NCBI GenBank assembly: GCA_964516765.1
Contig: CAZEWZ010000003.1
Span: 80,404-144,403, forward strand
DNA from: CAZEWZ01 sp964516765
Lineage (GTDB): Bacteria > Bacteroidota > Bacteroidia > Flavobacteriales > UBA7430
Length of the DNA stretch: 64,000 bases
Direction: 5' to 3'
Part shown: piece after piece, positions 59,538 to 64,000 of the stretch
Numbering within the stretch: the stretch's first letter is position 1
Layout: every line of letters begins with the position of its first letter
Notes under the pieces: model-generated
Told to the model about the DNA's origin: nothing
The model's input: the letters and a program-made list of their open reading frames with translations, nothing else
The model's database searches: none
Program-made: the position numbers and the translations under genes

Positions 59538-60782
59538 TTAATTAGATCTCCTGAAGTTTCCCTTTGAAATCCCTTTTTTTCTTTGATTCTGTCCGCTGTT
59601 TCGATGATTTGCGCCACTTCGCTTCTTTTCAGGTATTTCTTCTACTTCGTCTGAGAATGGATGTGAGTTTACCACAGGAATCTTTTGACCAATTAATTTT
59701 TGAATGTCCTTTAAATAAGCTCTTTCTTCAATATTACAAAAAGAAATAGCAATTCCAGATCGTTTGGCTCTTCCAGTTCTTCCAATACGGTGAACATATG
59801 TCTCTGGGATATTGGGTAGGTCGTAATTGATCACTAGTTCTAATTCATCAACATCTATACCTCTTGCAGCAATGTCCGTGGCGATTAGAACCTTAGTGTC
59901 TCTGTTTTTGAAGTTTGCCAAGGCTCGTTGGCGAGCAGCTTGAGACTTATTTCCATGAATAGCTTCAGCTTTTATTCCTGCTTTGTCTAAAAGTTTAACA
60001 ATTTTATTTGCTCCGTGTTTTGTTTTTGAAAACACTAATAATGAATCAATTTCATTTTCTTCTAGTATATGAATGAGTAATTTTACTTTACTTTTTTTAC
60101 TTACATAATATAAAGCTTGCTCTACTTTTTCTGCTGTAGCTTGCTCAGGATGAATAGTAACTTTTTCAGGGTTTCCTAATATAGATTTAGATAAACTTAG
60201 TATTGATTGTGGCATCGTTGCCGAGAAAAATAATGATTGTCTATCTTTTGGTAATGCTGCTATTATTTTTTTAATATCATGAATAAACCCCATGTCTAAC
60301 ATATGATCCGCTTCATCTAAAACGCAATATTTCACCTCTTTCAGGGAAATATAACCTTGATTCATTAAATCCAATAATCTCCCAGGAGTAGCAACAAGGA
60401 TATCAATACCACGAGAGAGAGCTTGGGTTTGAGTGCCCTGTTTTACGCCGCCAAAAATAACGGTATTTTTAACGGATGTATGTTGTGCGTATGTAGTGCA
60501 ATTCTCTCCAATTTGAATAGCTAATTCACGGGTTGGAGTTACAATGAGGGCTTTTACTTTTCTCCTACCAACCTCTTTATTTCTACCATTTTCAATATGT
60601 TGAATAATCGGAATAGAGAAGGCCGCAGTTTTTCCAGTCCCAGTTTGGGCACAACCCAAAAGATCTTTTCCTTCTAGAAGAATTGGAATGGATTGTTCTT
60701 GAATAGGCGTGGGCTTTGTATATCCTTCTGATTCAACAGCCCTAAGGATGGGCTCGATTATTCCGAGTTCTTTAAATGTCAT
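59538..60782 (-). CDS. DEAD-box RNA helicase (RhlE-like)
   Basis: A 414-residue ATP-dependent RNA helicase. All core motifs are visible: Q motif (PTPIQEQSIP), I AQTGTGKT, Ia PTRELAIQ, II DEAD, III SAT, IV region LLVFSKTKH, V ATDIAARGIDV, and VI HRIGRTGR. The C-terminal tail is basic and Asn/Gln/Gly-rich, as in RhlE-type proteins that act in ribosome assembly or RNA decay. It is monocistronic; its -7 element TACATTTG lies 20 bases before the ATG. Confidence 0.95.
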   Translation of the reverse strand: MTFKELGIIEPILRAVESEGYTKPTPIQEQSIPILLEGKDLLGCAQTGTGKTAAFSIPIIQHIENGRNKEVGRRKVKALIVTPTRELAIQIGENCTTYAQHTSVKNTVIFGGVKQGTQTQALSRGIDILVATPGRLLDLMNQGYISLKEVKYCVLDEADHMLDMGFIHDIKKIIAALPKDRQSLFFSATMPQSILSLSKSILGNPEKVTIHPEQATAEKVEQALYYVSKKSKVKLLIHILEENEIDSLLVFSKTKHGANKIVKLLDKAGIKAEAIHGNKSQAARQRALANFKNRDTKVLIATDIAARGIDVDELELVINYDLPNIPETYVHRIGRTGRAKRSGIAISFCNIEERAYLKDIQKLIGQKIPVVNSHPFSDEVEEIPEKKRSGANHRNSGQNQRKKGISKGNFRRSN

Positions 60783-60802
60783 ATATTTTTATTTATTGGC
60801 AC

Positions 60803-60810
60803 CAAATGTA
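60803..60810 (-). promoter_or_regulatory. -7 element of the DEAD-box helicase gene
   Basis: TACATTTG on the minus strand, an exact consensus match, ending 20 bases before the ATG at 60782. Confidence 0.5.
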
Positions 60811-60893
60811 AGGGAATTGATTGAATAATTAATGATTGTATTGCTTTGTTCATTTTTAAATAAATTCAAGTGAAAAATACCAAATGAAATTCG

Positions 60894-60924
60894 TTTGTCA
60901 AATTGATAAAAGCGTGTATTTTTG
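60894..60924 (+). promoter_or_regulatory. Full Bacteroidota promoter of guaA (-33 and -7), implies leaderless mRNA
   Basis: TTTG at 60894-60897, a 19-base spacer, then TATTTTTG at 60917-60924. This is a full match to the Bacteroidota consensus TTTG-N19-21-TAnnTTTG. The -7 element ends 5 bases before the ATG at 60930, so the predicted transcript starts at or within a base of the start codon. Confidence 0.75.
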
Positions 60925-60929
60925 CAGGT

Positions 60930-62462
60930 ATGCAAGAAAAAATACTTATTCTCGATTTTGGTTCTCAATACACTCAGCTTATTGCCCGAAGAGTTAGGGA
61001 GCTTAATATTTACTGTGAGATTCATCCCTACAACAAAATCCCGAAACTCACGAAAGATCTTAAAGGAGTTATTCTTTCAGGATCTCCTCATTCTGTTCGA
61101 GAAGACGACGCTCCTATTCCCTCATTAGACGGAATTAAAGGAGTAATTCCTTTGCTTGGTATTTGTTATGGAGCTCAGCATCTTGCCTATCAATTTGGGG
61201 GAGACATACTTCCCTCAAAAATTAGAGAGTATGGTCGTGCCAATTTATCATATGTAGATCATAATAACCCTTTGTTTAAGGACGTTCCTTTAGATTCTCA
61301 GGTTTGGATGAGTCACGGTGATACCATTGCTGTTTTGCCAGAATCTTATCAAGTAATTGCATCCACCCATGATGTAAGTTGCGCCGGATATTCGATTCAA
61401 AATGAAGAAACTTATGGGCTTCAATTTCATCCTGAAGTCTATCATTCATCGGATGGAGGCAAAATATTATCTAATTTTTTACTAGATATTTGTTTTTGTT
61501 CGCAGGACTGGACTCCCGCTTCTTTTGTAGATACTACTGTTCAAGATTTGAAGCAGAACCTTGGAAATGATAAGGTTATTTTAGGATTATCTGGTGGAGT
61601 TGATTCTACCGTTACTGCGATTTTATTACACAAAGCTATCGGGCCTAATTTACATTGTATTTTTGTTGACAATGGATTGCTCAGAAAAGAGGAATTTTCA
61701 AATGTTTTAAAACAGTACGAGGGAATGGGATTAAATGTCACTGGAGTTGATGCAAAATCTCTTTTTTACAGTGCTTTGGAAGGACTATCTGATCCTGAGA
61801 ACAAGCGTAAGGCAATTGGTAAAGCATTTATTGATGTATTTGACCAAGCCTCCCAACATATTAATGATGTACTTTGGTTGGCTCAAGGTACAATATACCC
61901 TGATGTCATAGAATCAGTTTCTGCTTCAGGAGGACCATCTGCTACAATTAAATCTCATCACAATGTGGGTGGTCTTCCCGATTATATGAAATTAAAAGTC
62001 GTAGAACCACTAAATACGCTTTTTAAAGACGAAGTTCGAAGAGTAGGAAAGTCAATGGGCCTGTCTGATCATCTTTTAGGAAGACATCCTTTTCCAGGAC
62101 CAGGATTGGCTATTCGTATTTTAGGGGTTGTTACACCGGAAAAGGTATCTATTCTTCAAGAGGTTGACTATATATTTATTCAAGGTTTAAAAGATTATCA
62201 ACTTTATGATAGCGTTTGGCAAGCAGGAGCAATGCTGCTTCCAATTCAATCTGTTGGCGTCATGGGTGATGAAAGAACCTATGAACAAGTCGTAGCTCTT
62301 AGAGCAGTAGAATCAGTTGATGGGATGACAGCGGATTGGGTTCACTTGCCTTATGAATTCTTAGCGAAAATTTCTAATGAAATTATAAATAAAGTAAAAG
62401 GGGTAAATAGAGTTGTCTATGATATAAGTTCAAAACCTCCCGCAACAATCGAATGGGAATAA
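60930..62462 (+). CDS. guaA: GMP synthase (glutamine-hydrolysing)
   Basis: Converts XMP to GMP with glutamine and ATP. It has 510 residues. The class I glutamine amidotransferase domain has GICYGAQHLAY (nucleophile Cys) and FHPEVYHS (His/Glu), covering residues 1-200. The ATP pyrophosphatase domain starts with the P-loop LSGGVDST near 220, and the C-terminal dimerisation domain contains RHPFPGPGLAIR and ends KPPATIEWE. A TTG at 60903 opens a longer frame, but it lies inside the promoter, so ATG 60930 (MQEKILILDFGSQYTQL) is the start. It is convergent with hemH. Confidence 0.97.
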   Translation: MQEKILILDFGSQYTQLIARRVRELNIYCEIHPYNKIPKLTKDLKGVILSGSPHSVREDDAPIPSLDGIKGVIPLLGICYGAQHLAYQFGGDILPSKIREYGRANLSYVDHNNPLFKDVPLDSQVWMSHGDTIAVLPESYQVIASTHDVSCAGYSIQNEETYGLQFHPEVYHSSDGGKILSNFLLDICFCSQDWTPASFVDTTVQDLKQNLGNDKVILGLSGGVDSTVTAILLHKAIGPNLHCIFVDNGLLRKEEFSNVLKQYEGMGLNVTGVDAKSLFYSALEGLSDPENKRKAIGKAFIDVFDQASQHINDVLWLAQGTIYPDVIESVSASGGPSATIKSHHNVGGLPDYMKLKVVEPLNTLFKDEVRRVGKSMGLSDHLLGRHPFPGPGLAIRILGVVTPEKVSILQEVDYIFIQGLKDYQLYDSVWQAGAMLLPIQSVGVMGDERTYEQVVALRAVESVDGMTADWVHLPYEFLAKISNEIINKVKGVNRVVYDISSKPPATIEWE

Positions 62463-62474
62463 TGAACTTTTGAA

Positions 62475-63479
62475 TTATGCATTAATTATAAGGTTTTTAA
62501 CAGCTTCAATCCATTTTGGATGGGTGTTTAAACTAGGTACTAAATCTAGTTTTTCTCCACCATTCTCTATAAATAGTTCATTAAAACCTTCGCCTATTTC
62601 AACAGTAGTTTCAAGGCAATCAGCAACAAATGCTGGGGAGAAAACTAATATTTTTTTTGCTCCATTTTTTGCTAGTTTAATAATTTTTTTGTCTGCAAAG
62701 GGAGTCAACCATTTATTGTCTAACCTTGATTGAAAGCAAATACTGTAGTTATGATCTTCTAAATGTAGTTTTTGAGCAAGAATTTTAGTTGTAGCGACAC
62801 AATTAGATTTATAACAATATTTGTTTTTATATATTGGATTACAGCTACAATCATTGTCATTGCAATTTTCAAAATTTAATTTTTTTATGTGCCGGGTTGG
62901 AAGGCCATGATAGCTGAATAAAATGTGATCATATTCATCTAAGTTGAACTCCTTTCCTCTAGCTACGACAGAATCTAAATATCCTTCATCCAAATGAAAT
63001 TCAGATATAAATTTTAATTTTGGAATGGCCCACCATTTAGAAATATATTTCATTACTTCTTCGATCGCTGTACCACTACTAGAGGATGCATATTGAGGAT
63101 ATAGCGGTAGAAAAATAATTTCGTCATATTGCTGTTCTTTCATTTCCTTTAGAACATTTTTAATTGATGGCTTATTATAGCGCATTGCCAAATGAATTCC
63201 GTACTCTGGACCCATTTGTTTTTTGATTGACTCTAATAATTCTATACTGTTATAAAGAAGAGGAGAACCTTTTTCTGTCCAAAGTTTTTGGTATTCTTTG
63301 GCAGAGGAAAACATTCGGATAGGAACAATTATTAGGTTTACAAGAATAGATCGTAATATTTTTGGAATATCAATTACTCTTCCATCATTGAGAAACTCAA
63401 ATAAGTAGGGCCCAACACTAGTTACCTTAGGACTGTCAGGGGTTCCTAAGTTTATTAATAAAACACCAGTTTTTTTCAT
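62475..63479 (-). CDS. hemH: Ferrochelatase
   Basis: Inserts ferrous iron into protoporphyrin IX in haem synthesis. It has 334 residues. Family blocks are LLINLGTPDSP, FLPLYPQYASSSSGTA, FSYHGLPTRHIK (catalytic His) and FSPAFVADCLETTVEIG. An insertion after residue 200 carries a cluster of five to six cysteines (NCNDNDCSCNP, then YCYKSNC), a pattern common in Bacteroidota ferrochelatases that could hold an Fe-S cluster. Its -7 element TATCTTTG lies 17 bases before the ATG. It is divergent from the secreted-protein gene at the window end. Confidence 0.96.
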   Translation of the reverse strand: MKKTGVLLINLGTPDSPKVTSVGPYLFEFLNDGRVIDIPKILRSILVNLIIVPIRMFSSAKEYQKLWTEKGSPLLYNSIELLESIKKQMGPEYGIHLAMRYNKPSIKNVLKEMKEQQYDEIIFLPLYPQYASSSSGTAIEEVMKYISKWWAIPKLKFISEFHLDEGYLDSVVARGKEFNLDEYDHILFSYHGLPTRHIKKLNFENCNDNDCSCNPIYKNKYCYKSNCVATTKILAQKLHLEDHNYSICFQSRLDNKWLTPFADKKIIKLAKNGAKKILVFSPAFVADCLETTVEIGEGFNELFIENGGEKLDLVPSLNTHPKWIEAVKNLIINA

Positions 63480-63496
63480 TTTATACTTGTATTATG

Positions 63497-63504
63497 CAAA
63501 GATA
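63497..63504 (-). promoter_or_regulatory. -7 element of hemH
   Basis: TATCTTTG on the minus strand, an exact consensus match, ending 17 bases before the ATG at 63479. Confidence 0.5.
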
Positions 63505-63630
63505 AATTGAATTTTTGAATTAAAACTTAAAATATGTTTTCTGTTTGGCTAGATATTTGCTTTAAATTACCGTAAAAAATTGCCTCGTTCGTTCAAGCTT
63601 ATTACATTTACGCAACAAAAATTTATACAG

Positions 63631-64000
63631 ATGATTAAAAATATTTACCTGTTTTTTTCTCTTTTAACATTCTGCTCTCTGAATGTCTTCTCTCAATGTC
63701 CTCCCTTAGATTTTACACCTTTGAATACAGGTACAAACATGACCCTTTTGATTACAGGCGGGTCAGTATCAACAATGAATGTGATTGGACAAGGATCAAT
63801 TGGCGTTTTCTACACTGATGATAATGGGCTTTTAATTTGTGGAGGTTCTACGACTTTTGAGGGAGATCAATGTTCAATTTCAGCATACGGAGACGACACA
63901 ACTACTCCAGAGAAAGACGGTTTCAATGTTGGAGAAAGTTTTGTTTGGAAATTCGAGGATTTAAATGGGAATCAGTTTGATCTCTCTACTACTATTTTTG
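63631..64000 (+). CDS. Secreted protein, N-terminal part, cut by window edge
   Basis: The ATG at 63631 opens a frame that runs to the window end (123 residues). MIKNIYLFFSLLTFCSLNVFSQ is a signal peptide. The mature part (NMTLLITGGSVSTM, GSIGVFYTDDNGLLICGGST, FNVGESFVWKFED) is beta-rich and resembles a repeated module of large surface or adhesin-like proteins in marine Bacteroidota, often combined with Cys-rich modules like those of the carboxypeptidase at 40-42 kb. That comparison is from memory. TACATTTA at 63604-63611 is a one-mismatch -7 element. Confidence 0.7.
   Translation, partial: MIKNIYLFFSLLTFCSLNVFSQCPPLDFTPLNTGTNMTLLITGGSVSTMNVIGQGSIGVFYTDDNGLLICGGSTTFEGDQCSISAYGDDTTTPEKDGFNVGESFVWKFEDLNGNQFDLSTTIF

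Overview
The window is a low-GC, densely coded chromosomal segment from a member of the Bacteroidota, most likely an uncultured marine Flavobacteriales-type organism. The evidence is: repeated use of the Bacteroidota promoter -7 element TAnnTTTG; almost no Shine-Dalgarno sequences; type IX secretion-style tails on secreted proteases; lineage-typical proteins (DUF5606, DUF349, long IspH, monomeric NADP-isocitrate dehydrogenase); and a Cys-rich 'CTNSDACNYN'-type motif that I know from marine Bacteroidota secreted proteins. I see no tRNA, rRNA, CRISPR array, insertion sequence or prophage.

Layout. 1-4.8 kb (minus): start of sppA, then the DUF349 protein-uvrB operon. 4.9-13.3 kb (plus): an unrecognised helical/beta protein, typA, a flavoprotein, and a THUMP rRNA methyltransferase-priA pair. 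13.3-13.7 kb: the only gap above 300 bases, holding what looks like a small gene broken by one base. 13.7-17.4 kb: an SDR epimerase convergent with a three-gene operon (secreted coiled-coil protein, panB, pseudouridine synthase). 17.4-22.4 kb: two lipoproteins, dnaK, rarA. 22.4-24.7 kb (minus): ZIP transporter, methyltransferase, TauE-like permease. 24.9-29.6 kb: a large TPR protein plus an outer-membrane barrel. 29.9-34.4 kb (minus): icd, plsC, ispH. 34.6-43 kb (plus): rpsA with a repetitive basic tail, pyrR-pyrB-small protein, two secreted proteins including an M14 carboxypeptidase, and rnz. 42.9-49.5 kb (minus): a surface-polymer glycosyltransferase and CDP-glycerol-type transferase running into tsaC, cca, a pRiA4b-like protein, an aldehyde dehydrogenase and miaA, with a divergent licD. 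50.3-64 kb: dapD, a pseudouridine synthase, a ruvX-def-lipoprotein-S8 protease-DUF5606 run, an M3 peptidase, mazG, an ABC permease, a DEAD-box helicase, guaA, hemH, and the start of a secreted protein.

Most genes are housekeeping. They cover DNA repair and replication restart (uvrB, priA, rarA, ruvX), translation and RNA modification (typA, rpsA, miaA, cca, tsaC, two RluA-type synthases, an rRNA methyltransferase, def), nucleotide synthesis (pyrB, guaA), cofactor, lipid and amino-acid synthesis (panB, ispH, hemH, dapD, plsC), and the cell envelope. I do not see a complete novel defence or mobile system. The most interesting signals are regulatory and architectural. Several genes (guaA, pyrR, an RluA-type synthase, a lipoprotein) have the -7 element only 4-5 bases before the ATG, which implies leaderless mRNAs. 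There are inverted or direct repeats at the promoters of DUF349-uvrB, ruvX and dnaK. Others are the S1 tail made of 84-bp tandem repeats, the broken small gene at 13.4 kb, an unrecognised protein with a duplicated C-terminal unit, and a duplicated C-terminal module on the carboxypeptidase.
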